This document shows positions 1 to 5,678 of a stretch of DNA of 9,627 nucleotides, piece by piece. Every line of letters begins with the position of its first letter. Position 1 is the stretch's first letter. The stretch comes from Thermoplasmata archaeon (GTDB taxonomy: Archaea > Thermoplasmatota > Thermoplasmata > RBG-16-68-12), in NCBI GenBank assembly GCA_021788795.1, contig JAJYKG010000066.1, positions 1-9,627 on the forward strand, in the 5' to 3' direction. The notes beneath the pieces were generated by a model. That model was given only the letters and a program-made list of their open reading frames with translations, was not told where the DNA came from and searched no databases. The translations under genes and the position numbers were made by a program.

Positions 1-315
1 GCGAGCGCCCTCGTCGGGAAGAAGATCGGCGAGGAGGTCGACGGCCTGTACGTGGGCCTGCCGGGGTATAAGCTCCAGATCCTGGGCGGCAGCGACAAGG
101 ACGGCTTCCCCATGCGGCCCGACCTGCCCGGCCCGCGCCGCAAGCGGCTCCTCCTGAGCGGGGGCGCGGGCTTCCACCCGCCGCGGCCGGGGATGCGGAA
201 GAAGAAGACCGTCCGCGGGAACACGGTCTCCCCGGACATCCTCCAGCTCAACATGAAGATCGTTCAGCGCGGCCCCAAGTCCATCGAGGACGCTTGGAAG
301 GAGCAGGCGCGATGA
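1..315 (+). CDS. rps6e: 30S ribosomal protein eS6 (S6e), 3' part
   Basis: Component of the small ribosomal subunit, shared by archaea and eukaryotes. The reading frame is open from the first base, so the N-terminus lies outside the window; 104 residues remain, against about 125-130 usual for archaeal eS6. Family signatures are clear: an N-terminal GKKIGEEVDG, then LPGYKLQILGGSDKDGFPMR, the basic RKRLLLSGG, the run RKKKTVRGNTVSPDI, and an end typical of the family (QLNMKIVQRG). The stop TGA overlaps the ATG of the next gene (ATGA at 312-315), so the two are very probably cotranscribed and translationally coupled. eS6 next to aIF2-gamma is a known archaeal neighbourhood. A GTG at 52 is internal and is not the start. 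Confidence 0.96.
   Translation, partial: ASALVGKKIGEEVDGLYVGLPGYKLQILGGSDKDGFPMRPDLPGPRRKRLLLSGGAGFHPPRPGMRKKKTVRGNTVSPDILQLNMKIVQRGPKSIEDAWKEQAR
296..303 (+). promoter_or_regulatory. Shine-Dalgarno of aIF2-gamma, inside the end of eS6
   Basis: GGAAGGAG lies 8 bases before the ATG at 312 and within the last codons of eS6. It decides for ATG 312 over an in-frame TTG at 294, which lies upstream of this site and inside eS6. Confidence 0.75.
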
Positions 316-1544
316 AGGTCCCGGGGCAGCCCGAGGTCAACATCGGCGTCGTCGGCCACGTGGACCATGGCAAGTCGACCCTGACGGAGCGGCTGACCGG
401 GGAGCGCACGGACCGCCACTCCGAGGAGATCAAGCGCGGCATCTCGATCCGCCTCGGGTACGCGGACATGGCGATCTACAAGTGCCCGCAGTGCGACGAG
501 CCGACCTGCTACTCGACGTCGGAGACGTGCAAGATCCATAGCGTGAAGGGCGAGCTGCAGCGGATCGTGTCCTTCGTCGACTCGCCGGGCCATGAGACGC
601 TCATGGCCACGATGCTCAGCGGCGCGGCCCTCATGGACGGCGCCCTCCTCGTGATCGCGGCGAACGAGAAGTGCCCGCAGCCGCAGACGAAGGAGCACCT
701 GATGGCCCTCGGGATCATCGGCGTGGACAAGATCATCATCGTCCAGAACAAGATCGACATCGTCGACCCGAAGCAGGCCCAGGAGAACTACCAGCAGATC
801 GAGGCGTTCGTCAAGGGGACCGTCGCGGAGAACGCGCCCATCGTCCCCGTGAGCGCCCACCACGAGGTGAACTTGGACGTCCTCCTCATGCTCATCCTCC
901 AGGCGATCCCGCCGCGGCCCAAGGAGGAGGCGAAGCCGCCGAAGATGTACGTCGCACGGTCGTTCGATATCAACCAGCCCGGAATCACGCCGGACAAGAT
1001 CGTGGGCGGGGTCCTGGGAGGCAGCCTGATGCAGGGCCATCTCCGCGTCGGGGACGAGGTGGAGATTTCCCCGGGTCGCCAGGTGGCCGTGGGCAACAAG
1101 TCAGAGTGGCGGAACATCACCACGGCCGTGCGGAGCCTGCACAGCGGCGGCGCGTCCCGGAAGGAGGCGCGGCCGGGCGGGCTGATCGCGATCGGCACGA
1201 ACCTCGATCCGGTGCTCACGAAGTCGGACGGCCTCGTCGGGCGCGTCGTCGGCACGCCGGGGGCGCTGCCCGAGATGATGGCCAAGATGTCCATCGAGGT
1301 CCACCTGCTCGAGCGCGTCGTCGGGACGGAGGAGGAGCTCCAGGTCGAGGGCATCAAGACCTCGGAGCCGCTCATGATCTCCGTCGGCACGGCCACGACG
1401 GTGGGCGTCGTCACGTCGGCGCGGGAGAACCTCGCGGACATGACCCTGAAGATCCCCGTGGTCGCGGAGCCGGGCCAGCGAGTCGCCGTCTCGCGCCGGA
1501 TCGGCGGCAAGTGGCGCCTCATCGGCTACGGCGTCATCCGGTAG
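312..1544 (+). CDS. eif2g: Translation initiation factor 2 subunit gamma (aIF2-gamma)
   Basis: GTPase subunit of heterotrimeric a/eIF2, which carries initiator Met-tRNA to the small ribosomal subunit. From ATG 312 the protein is 410 residues, the normal family length. GTPase motifs: G1 GHVDHGKST (15-23), switch-1 region KRGISIRLGY (41-50), G3 DSPGH (90-94), G4 NKID (146-149) and G5 SAHH (181-184). A Zn-knuckle-like insert has Cys58, Cys61, Cys66 and Cys73, which is characteristic of aIF2-gamma and helps separate it from EF-Tu or SelB. Two beta-barrel domains follow (about 208-410), ending in SRRIGGKWRLIGYG, a typical C-terminus. An upstream in-frame TTG at 294 is less likely because the ATG has a good Shine-Dalgarno and gives the expected N-terminus. 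It is in an operon with eS6 through the 4-base overlap. Confidence 0.97.
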   Translation: MKVPGQPEVNIGVVGHVDHGKSTLTERLTGERTDRHSEEIKRGISIRLGYADMAIYKCPQCDEPTCYSTSETCKIHSVKGELQRIVSFVDSPGHETLMATMLSGAALMDGALLVIAANEKCPQPQTKEHLMALGIIGVDKIIIVQNKIDIVDPKQAQENYQQIEAFVKGTVAENAPIVPVSAHHEVNLDVLLMLILQAIPPRPKEEAKPPKMYVARSFDINQPGITPDKIVGGVLGGSLMQGHLRVGDEVEISPGRQVAVGNKSEWRNITTAVRSLHSGGASRKEARPGGLIAIGTNLDPVLTKSDGLVGRVVGTPGALPEMMAKMSIEVHLLERVVGTEEELQVEGIKTSEPLMISVGTATTVGVVTSARENLADMTLKIPVVAEPGQRVAVSRRIGGKWRLIGYGVIR

Positions 1545-1570
1545 TCTCGATTTCGAATACCATGGATGAT

Positions 1571-1829
1571 AGCCGGCGCGGCTCCCTTATGAAGCAGGAT
1601 ACCTGCTCTTGTCGCGAAGGCGCGTAGAGACAAGTCGGCTCTCCGTGGCAGACGCATCGTCGCCCTGCTCTGGAATCAGACCCTGGAGGCCGCCCTCGCC
1701 AGGAACACCCGAAAGGGATTGCCTGCGCGCCTTCCGCCACCCTACCGGAGCGGAAGCCACCGCGGCGGGAAGCAGGCTCGCCCTCGATGCACGGGCCCGT
1801 ACCCGGGGCGGCGACATTCGCCGTCGCCG
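1571..1829 (+). ncRNA. Candidate structured RNA between aIF2-gamma and the VOC gene
   Basis: The 338-base gap 1545-1882 has no protein frame I recognise. It holds a near-continuous series of inverted repeats: 1571-1583 (AGCCG/CGGCT), 1593-1607 (AGCAGG-ATA-CCTGCT), 1608-1634 (CTTGTC/GACAAG with inner GCG/CGC), 1647-1664 (seven pairs with one bulged A around loop CAT), 1669-1680 (TCTG-GAAT-CAGA), 1682-1702 (CCTGG/CCAGG plus AGG/CCT), 1708-1717 (CCC-GAAA-GGG), 1731-1756 (CTTCCGC/GCGGAAG) inside 1721-1777 (GCCTGC/GCAGGC), and 1809-1829 (CGGCGAC/GTCGCCG). The GAAA loop favours the plus strand. In GC-rich DNA single stems of this size arise by chance, so only the density is suggestive. I could not match it to tRNA, RNase P RNA or SRP RNA. 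It may instead be a long leader of the VOC gene, or nothing. Confidence 0.35.
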
Positions 1830-1882
1830 ATATGGAGGCAACCTTTTGAGGGGCGCCAGAATCGGGGTGGCGGTTGCGGAGC

Positions 1883-2272
1883 ATGTTCGTCACGGGGTTC
1901 GTCAATCTCTACACGCGCGATATCGAGGCCGGCATCCGATTCTATGAGGGCCTCCTCGGATTCAAGGAGACCTTCCGCACGCCGAAGACCGGGATCCCGG
2001 AACACGTCGAGTTCACCCTCAACGGGTTCGGTCTCGGGCTCGGCACCGTGGAGGCGGGGAAACGGGTCCACGGGGTCGACTCGTCGCCCGGCAGTCCCGC
2101 CATGGTCGTGGTCGTCGGGACCGACGACGTCGACAGGGCCTTCGCGCAGCCGGTCGCCGCGGGCGCTCCGGTCGTCCAGCCGCCGCACAACAGCGGCAAC
2201 AACAATCGCAGCGCGCTCCTGCGCGATCCGGACGGGAACCTCGTCGAGATCGTGGCGAAGGTCGCTCACTGA
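1883..2272 (+). CDS. VOC-family (glyoxalase/bleomycin-resistance fold) protein
   Basis: A 129-residue single-module vicinal-oxygen-chelate protein, presumably cytosolic; the substrate cannot be told. The first repeat reads NLYTRDIEAGIRFYEGLLGF (9-28), the classic beta strand followed by the RFYEGLLGF helix. The second repeat ends in the family signature DPDGNLVEIV, which supplies a Glu in the usual metal-ligand position. The residue before the first strand that is often a metal-binding His appears to be Phe, so the metal site may be incomplete. Two such modules normally pair, so this would act as a dimer. The start is uncertain: ATG 1883 gives the cleanest N-terminus, but an in-frame TTG at 1874 would add three residues, and neither has a well-spaced Shine-Dalgarno. 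The gene stands alone, 338 bases after aIF2-gamma and convergent with the next gene. Confidence 0.85.
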   Translation: MFVTGFVNLYTRDIEAGIRFYEGLLGFKETFRTPKTGIPEHVEFTLNGFGLGLGTVEAGKRVHGVDSSPGSPAMVVVVGTDDVDRAFAQPVAAGAPVVQPPHNSGNNNRSALLRDPDGNLVEIVAKVAH

Positions 2273-2284
2273 TGAGTGCGTCGT

Positions 2285-2317
2285 GCCCGCGCCGGGGGAC
2301 GGGGTCTCCGGCGAGGC
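2285..2317. terminator. GC-rich hairpin between convergent genes
   Basis: In the 75-base gap between the VOC stop (2272) and the opposing stop (2348), CGCCGGGGG (2290-2298) pairs with 2305-2313 through nine pairs (two G-U) around a six-base loop. It is extended by GCC (2285-2287) with GGC (2315-2317) across a small internal loop. The position suits a 3'-end structure for both genes. There is no T-run, so it is not a standard intrinsic terminator, and archaeal termination usually relies on T-rich DNA. Confidence 0.4.
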
Positions 2318-2347
2318 ACAGGAACTGGGCGGGATCCTGAAACCGGA

Positions 2348-2839
2348 TCAGCCGGAGGCCGACGTCTTCCCCTCGAGGAGCCCGACGGCCTCCCAGAACC
2401 GCTTCGGCCCCGCGTCGACGACGAGCTTCATCTCGGCGCCCCGCATCGTGCGCGCCCGCACTTCCTGGAACGTTCCGAAGGAGCGGGCGCCCACGAGGAT
2501 GAGATCCATCCGGTCCGCGGGGCTGTCTGCGAGCAGTGGCAGGCTCCGACGGTCGGCCGTCCAGCCCACCGCGACGAGGCCTACGAACCACGCAACGATC
2601 CAGGCGACCTCCAAAGGCCATCCCTCGAGCGGGTTGCCCGAGAGGAGGAGGGCCAAGCCAATCCACACAACCCCCGCAAAGGCGGTCCAGATTGCGCAGT
2701 AGACGACGAACACACCCCCCCGCAGTATGCGGGCCGCGGCCGAGGGAGTGATCAGGCATGCGCGACCCGGGGTGATCTCCAGCACCGTCCGGTACTCGTT
2801 CACTCTGCGGTCCGCAGAGAACAGGTAGCGATCCCTCAC
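2348..2839 (-). CDS. Two-TM membrane protein of unknown function
   Basis: I do not recognise this family. From GTG 2839 the protein has 163 residues: a short N-terminal segment with TVLEITPGRACLITP (18-32), two strongly hydrophobic stretches (about 42-67 and 74-94, rich in Val, Trp and Ala) and a C-terminal soluble part of about 65 residues (DLILVGARSFGTFQEVRAR, then a closing amphipathic stretch KRFWEAVGLLEG). A strand-rich piece before the TM pair and another after it ending in a helix recalls small membrane proteins whose split soluble parts form one PH-like fold; that is inference. Start alternatives in the same frame are GTG 2803 (151 residues) and ATG 2923 (191 residues, a poor choice because it runs through the pelota promoter region). 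The gene is divergent from pelota. The frame stays open far upstream, opposite pelota, but that part is an antisense shadow. Confidence 0.6.
   Translation of the reverse strand: MRDRYLFSADRRVNEYRTVLEITPGRACLITPSAAARILRGGVFVVYCAIWTAFAGVVWIGLALLLSGNPLEGWPLEVAWIVAWFVGLVAVGWTADRRSLPLLADSPADRMDLILVGARSFGTFQEVRARTMRGAEMKLVVDAGPKRFWEAVGLLEGKTSASG
2803..2819. repeat. Perfect 17-base palindrome at the start of the membrane-protein gene
   Basis: CTCTGCGG-T-CCGCAGAG is a perfect 8-1-8 inverted repeat. It overlaps the first base of the alternative GTG start at 2803 on the minus strand, or codes for residues about 7-13 if GTG 2839 is used. It could be an operator or a leader hairpin covering the start; a chance occurrence somewhere in a window this size is possible. 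Confidence 0.4.
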
Positions 2840-2902
2840 GCACCCGCTATGCGGGCCCCGGCATGATGAACCTTGCGCTGGTACGCCGCCGGGTCGATAT
2901 GC

Positions 2903-2910
2903 AGAAATAA
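2903..2910 (+). promoter_or_regulatory. Probable TATA box of pelota
   Basis: AGAAATAA stands out in GC-rich surroundings, with its centre about 29 bases before the pelota ATG at 2936. That is the spacing expected if transcription starts at or next to the ATG (leaderless mRNA). The neighbouring AT-rich bases (2891-2910, containing GATAT) could also serve the divergent membrane-protein gene. Confidence 0.45.
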
Positions 2911-2935
2911 GGACCGCCTCCATGGCCCGGAGTCT

Positions 2936-3970
2936 ATGCGCGTCCTCCACCGCGACCCGCGGTCCGGGGAGATCAAGCTCCGGGTCGAGAACGCGGACGA
3001 CCTGTGGCACCTGAGCAACCTCGTGCAGCCCGGGGATCTGGTGCGGGCGTCCACGTACCGGCGCGAGGAATCGAAGACGGACAAGGTCCGCCCCGAGAAG
3101 GCGGAGAAGGTCCGGATCACGCTCACCCTGCGCGTCGAGAAGACGGAGTTCCAGGCGTTCACGGACCGACTGCGGATCAGCGGCGTCATCGTCGAGGCGC
3201 CGCAGGACCTCGGGCGGCACCACACGCTCAACGTCGCGGTGGACGACGTCCTCTCGATCCTCAAGACCTGGAAGCGGCACGAGCTCCAGCGGATCGACGA
3301 CGCGGTCGCGGCGACGCAGAAGCCTCTCGTCACCTTCCTGAGCATGGACGACGAGGAGGCCCTCCTCGCGCAGCTGCGCCAGTACGGCGTCCAGGAGCTC
3401 GCGACGATCCGCGCCCCGGGCCACGGCAAGATGTTCGACACCGGGGACGCTGTCACGGCGTACTTCGAGGACGTCCTCTCGAAGCTGAAGACCTCGCCCC
3501 TGGGCGAGGCGCTCGTGCTCGTCGGCCCCGGGTTCGCCCGGGAGGACTTCTTGGCCTTCCTGCAGTCGCACGATCCTGGCCTCGCGGCGAAGGTCCACGG
3601 CCAGGGCACGTCACAGCCCGGGATGCGCGGGGTGCAGGAGGCCCTGCGGTCCGGGATGGGTTCCAAGCTCTTCGCGGACAGCCGCGTCGCCCTCGAGACG
3701 CAGCTCGTGGAGAAGGTCCTCGAGGCGATCGCAACGAACCGGCCCTGCGCCTACGGGCGCAAGGAGGTGGAGCAGGCCGTCGACGCGGGTGCGGTCGAAA
3801 CCCTCCTCGTGAGCGATTCCGCGGCGCGCGACCTGGCGATCGAGCGCCTCATGCACGCGGTCGAGGAGGCGCGCGGCAAGGTCGTCCTCGTGAGCCCGCA
3901 CCACGAGGCGGGCGCGAAGCTCGAGGGCCTCGGAGGGGTCGCCGCCCTCCTGCGCTACCCCATCAAGTGA
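2936..3970 (+). CDS. pelA: mRNA surveillance protein pelota (Dom34/aPelota)
   Basis: An eRF1 paralogue that enters the A site of stalled ribosomes with aEF1A and promotes their dissociation together with ABCE1. From ATG 2936 the protein has 344 residues, the usual archaeal length. The N-terminal Sm-like domain (about 1-130) begins in classic form with GEIKLRVENADDLWHLSNLV (11-30) and a PGD turn. The middle eRF1-like domain (about 131-255) lacks the GGQ release motif, as pelota should. The C-terminal domain (about 256-344) contains YGRKEVEQAVDAGAVETLLV (273-292) and ends HHEAGAKLEGLGGVAALLRY, a pelota/eRF1 domain-3 hallmark. The frame extends upstream to 2873, but ATG 2936 gives the family N-terminus and sits about 29 bases after a TATA-like box. 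A short GGAG (2929-2932) is very close to the ATG. It is monocistronic and convergent with the DUF99 gene. Confidence 0.96.
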   Translation: MRVLHRDPRSGEIKLRVENADDLWHLSNLVQPGDLVRASTYRREESKTDKVRPEKAEKVRITLTLRVEKTEFQAFTDRLRISGVIVEAPQDLGRHHTLNVAVDDVLSILKTWKRHELQRIDDAVAATQKPLVTFLSMDDEEALLAQLRQYGVQELATIRAPGHGKMFDTGDAVTAYFEDVLSKLKTSPLGEALVLVGPGFAREDFLAFLQSHDPGLAAKVHGQGTSQPGMRGVQEALRSGMGSKLFADSRVALETQLVEKVLEAIATNRPCAYGRKEVEQAVDAGAVETLLVSDSAARDLAIERLMHAVEEARGKVVLVSPHHEAGAKLEGLGGVAALLRYPIK

Positions 3971-3977
3971 CTCGCCG

Positions 3978-3995
3978 CCGTAAACATGCTTACGG
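3978..3995. terminator. Palindrome between convergent pelota and DUF99 genes
   Basis: CCGTAA (3978-3983) and TTACGG (3990-3995) enclose ACATGC, giving an 18-base near-perfect palindrome with one mismatched pair. It lies almost exactly in the middle of the 27-base gap between the two facing stop codons, so it could mark 3' ends on both strands. No T-run follows. Confidence 0.4.
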
Positions 3996-3997
3996 AG

Positions 3998-4570
3998 TCA
4001 TGCGCGTCCGTGGGATTCGCCCTTCACCGTCGCCGCGGCGACCAGGTGGGCGACGCGCAGCGGCTCTGGGAGGGCACCCCGGACGGTCGCCAGGGCTAGG
4101 GCTTCGACAACCTCGTGGCGCGTCGCGCCCACGTAGGTCACGTGGAGCGGCGTGTGTCGCGTCGTGACCTCCTCGATCGCATGCCCCTCGATCAGGGACC
4201 ACCGCTCCTCCCAGTCGTCGAACTTCCGCCGCAAGGCCGTGCGAATCGCGTCGAGGTTTGGCGCGCGGCGGGTGACCGTGACCACGGGCACGTCGAGTTC
4301 GCGGTGCAGCGCGGCCAGATCGATCACGTTGAACCCGCCCACCGCGATCCCATTGAGGAAGATCATCCGCAGCCCCTCGCGGTACCGGGACCGCCGCACC
4401 ATCCCGAGGATCCGCTCCGTAGCGTCGCGGCCGTCCACCGCGGCCAGGGTCATGAGGACGCCCTCGATGTACGCGGGCGCCTGGACCGCGACCCCGACGA
4501 GCGGCACGTCCTCGTCCCCGAAGCGGAAGGGTCCATCGTCGATTCCGAGGAAGCGGGACTTCGCTTTCAT
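3998..4570 (-). CDS. DUF99 family protein (endonuclease V-like fold)
   Basis: A 190-residue archaeal DUF99 protein. Family signatures: N-terminal FLGIDDGPF (7-15, with the conserved Asp pair), the VDGRDATE block (45-52), IFLNGIAVGGFNVIDLAALH (70-89), PVVTVTRRAPNLDAIR (95-110), and a C-terminus ending in a GESHGRA tail. Related proteins are thought to have an RNase H-like fold akin to endonuclease V, and some are labelled endonuclease dU; the activity of this one is not shown by the sequence. ATG 4570 is only 3 bases after the Pth2 stop (TAG-GCC-ATG), so it is the last gene of the minus-strand operon. No Shine-Dalgarno is obvious, which fits reinitiation after Pth2. The family call is firm; the function is open. 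Confidence 0.9.
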   Translation of the reverse strand: MKAKSRFLGIDDGPFRFGDEDVPLVGVAVQAPAYIEGVLMTLAAVDGRDATERILGMVRRSRYREGLRMIFLNGIAVGGFNVIDLAALHRELDVPVVTVTRRAPNLDAIRTALRRKFDDWEERWSLIEGHAIEEVTTRHTPLHVTYVGATRHEVVEALALATVRGALPEPLRVAHLVAAATVKGESHGRA

Positions 4571-4573
4571 GGC

Positions 4574-4939
4574 CTACACGAGCTTGAGGCGGCCCGTGAC
4601 CTGGTCGACGACCTCGTTGGGCCCGGGGCCGACCGCGAGGCACGTGACCGTCCCGGGCGGCAGCTCCGTGAGCCCGGCGTCCTCCACCAGTGCCGTCGTC
4701 AGGCCGAGGGACCGCGCGTGGTTCTGGAGGAGGTGCAGCTCCTGGAGGTCCGCCGCCTTCACGACGACCTTCTTCTGCCCCTCGTCCCACCAGTCCGAGA
4801 AGGCCTTGCGGTGCCGCGCCTTGGCGTCCAGCGCGGCCATGACGGCCGCGTGCGCGACCTGCACCGCGAGCTTGCCCCGGGAGAGCTCGAGGTCGCCGCG
4901 GACCGCGATGACGAGCTTGTGCTTCATCGGCCCCATCAT
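4574..4939 (-). CDS. pth2: Peptidyl-tRNA hydrolase, type 2 (Pth2)
   Basis: Cleaves the ester bond of peptidyl-tRNAs that drop off ribosomes, returning free tRNA. The 121-residue length is standard for archaeal Pth2. The opening KLVIAVRGDLELSRGKLAVQ leads into VAHAAVMAAL (28-37), which includes the conserved Lys-Gln-His pattern (GKLAVQVAHAA). TALVEDAGLTELPPGTVTCL (82-101) and the late LAVGPGPNEVVDQVTGRLKL (101-120) match the family core and its closing strand. Three near ATGs exist (4939, 4936, 4927). I chose 4939 because a GGAG stands 8 bases before it and because it overlaps the upstream stop (ATGA), although MKHK at 4927 is closest to the usual family N-terminus. It is the middle gene of a three-gene operon; pelota, another ribosome-rescue factor, lies just beyond in the opposite direction. 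Confidence 0.95.
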   Translation of the reverse strand: MMGPMKHKLVIAVRGDLELSRGKLAVQVAHAAVMAALDAKARHRKAFSDWWDEGQKKVVVKAADLQELHLLQNHARSLGLTTALVEDAGLTELPPGTVTCLAVGPGPNEVVDQVTGRLKLV

Positions 4940-5568
4940 CCGTACAGCTCCGTCGCCCGGTCCGCCTCGAGCTTCTTCAGCTCGGACTCGACGCGCTTCA
5001 GGTCCGCCCGCGCCTCGTCCCGCCTCGCCTCGTAGTGTGAGCGGGCGTCCGCGGACTGCAGCTGCATCCGCCGCTCGAGGTCCTTGATCGTCCGCCGCAG
5101 GCGCTCCCGCTCCGACGCCAGGTCCTCGAGCTTCTTCCGGATCCGGTGGTCCCGCTCCTCCTCCGTGAGGAGTGAGTCCGGCGCGGGCTTCGGCATCCGG
5201 GCCAGGGACGGATGGAGGCGCCCCATCCATGGGTATGCGCCGCGCCACCAGCCGACGACGAAGAAGAGGACGCTGAGGCCGATGAGCCCCGCGGCGATGT
5301 AGGGCGTCTGCACGTACCCGAGGTTCGTGGCCTCGTTCACGCCGAGGGAGTTGAGGAAGAAGCCCCAGAGCACCGTGACCGCGATGGAGAGGACGATCCC
5401 CAGGGTGAGACGGTACACGACGTCGTACTCGCGGTCCAGCTCGCCCTTGCGGGGGAAGAGGAGGTTCACGAGGAGGAGCCCGGGGATCAGGAACGTCAGG
5501 AAGAGGGCCCCGAGGATCCGGAAGAACGCGGCGATGCCGAGCAATGCGTCGACGACGGCGTCGGCCAC
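4936..5568 (-). CDS. DUF1616-like membrane protein with C-terminal coiled coil
   Basis: A 210-residue protein of unknown function. The N-terminal half has three hydrophobic segments (about 9-36, 54-75 and 89-108). The first ends in LFLTFLIPGLLLVNLLFPRK followed by GELDREYDVVYRLTLGIVLS, which resembles the start of DUF1616 proteins (a PG-containing membrane helix, then FPR and a charged loop, then a second helix). DUF1616 proteins are often longer, and here the rest is replaced by a highly charged region (about 133-206, rich in Glu, Arg, Lys and Leu with heptad spacing) predicted to form a long coiled coil, probably cytoplasmic. No signal peptide cleavage site is evident. The start is GTG 5568: a TATA-like box lies about 27 bases upstream, suggesting a leaderless message. 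It heads the operon with Pth2 (ATGA overlap) and DUF99. Confidence 0.82.
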   Translation of the reverse strand: MADAVVDALLGIAAFFRILGALFLTFLIPGLLLVNLLFPRKGELDREYDVVYRLTLGIVLSIAVTVLWGFFLNSLGVNEATNLGYVQTPYIAAGLIGLSVLFFVVGWWRGAYPWMGRLHPSLARMPKPAPDSLLTEEERDHRIRKKLEDLASERERLRRTIKDLERRMQLQSADARSHYEARRDEARADLKRVESELKKLEADRATELYG

Positions 5569-5590
5569 CGCGGGTGGCGAGCCTCCGGAG

Positions 5591-5600
5591 TCTATTTGAA
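5591..5600 (-). promoter_or_regulatory. Probable TATA box of the DUF1616-Pth2-DUF99 operon
   Basis: On the minus strand the sequence reads TTCAAATAGA, the only AT-rich stretch in this gap. Its centre is about 27 bases before the GTG at 5568, which fits transcription beginning at the start codon. A GGAGG further down is 13 bases from the GTG, too far to be convincing. Confidence 0.6.
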
Positions 5601-5625
5601 GGTTGCGCGGTGGCGCGCCGTTCCC

Positions 5626-5638
5626 GGAAAGTCTTTCC
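5626..5638. promoter_or_regulatory. Palindrome in the divergent control region (candidate operator)
   Basis: GGAAAG-T-CTTTCC is a perfect 6-1-6 inverted repeat in the 110-base gap between the divergent DUF1616 operon and the KaiC-like gene, 26 bases beyond the minus-strand TATA-like box and 41 bases before the KaiC-like start. The position suits a binding site for a dimeric winged-helix regulator; chance is possible at this length. Confidence 0.35.
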
Positions 5639-5666
5639 CGCGGACGGCGTATGCCCGCGCGCGACC

Positions 5667-5673
5667 AGGAGGT
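5667..5673 (+). promoter_or_regulatory. Strong Shine-Dalgarno of the KaiC-like gene
   Basis: AGGAGGT stands 5 bases before GTG 5679. It decides for this start in a frame that stays open upstream to 5544, where the extra residues are an Arg-rich stretch unlike the family. Confidence 0.85.
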
Positions 5674-5678
5674 CTGCC

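Noticed and set aside
264..1040. Long minus-strand open frame opposite aIF2-gamma
   Set aside because: GC-rich codons leave few stops on the other strand. The translation is Arg/Asp/Leu/His-rich with no family features, while the plus strand is a textbook aIF2-gamma.
1571..1829. Identification of the hairpin region as tRNA, RNase P RNA or SRP RNA
   Set aside because: I find no T-loop (GGTTCRAAT), no RNase P ACAGAA-type core and no SRP helix-8 GGAA tetraloop with the GGAGCAGC context. GGGAAGCAGG at 1767-1776 is only superficially similar.
1534..1947. Possible small proteins on either strand of the gap after aIF2-gamma
   Set aside because: Both frames are Arg/Pro/Gly/Ser-rich, have no recognisable motif and overlap real genes at their ends; no convincing Shine-Dalgarno fixes a start.
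2840..3598. Upstream extension of the membrane-protein frame opposite pelota
   Set aside because: It is antisense to a certain pelota gene and has a low-complexity charged composition; the TM protein proper begins near 2839 or 2803.
5612..5619. GGCGCGCC palindrome in the divergent gap
   Set aside because: An eight-base GC palindrome is expected by chance in DNA this GC-rich, so it is not listed as an operator.
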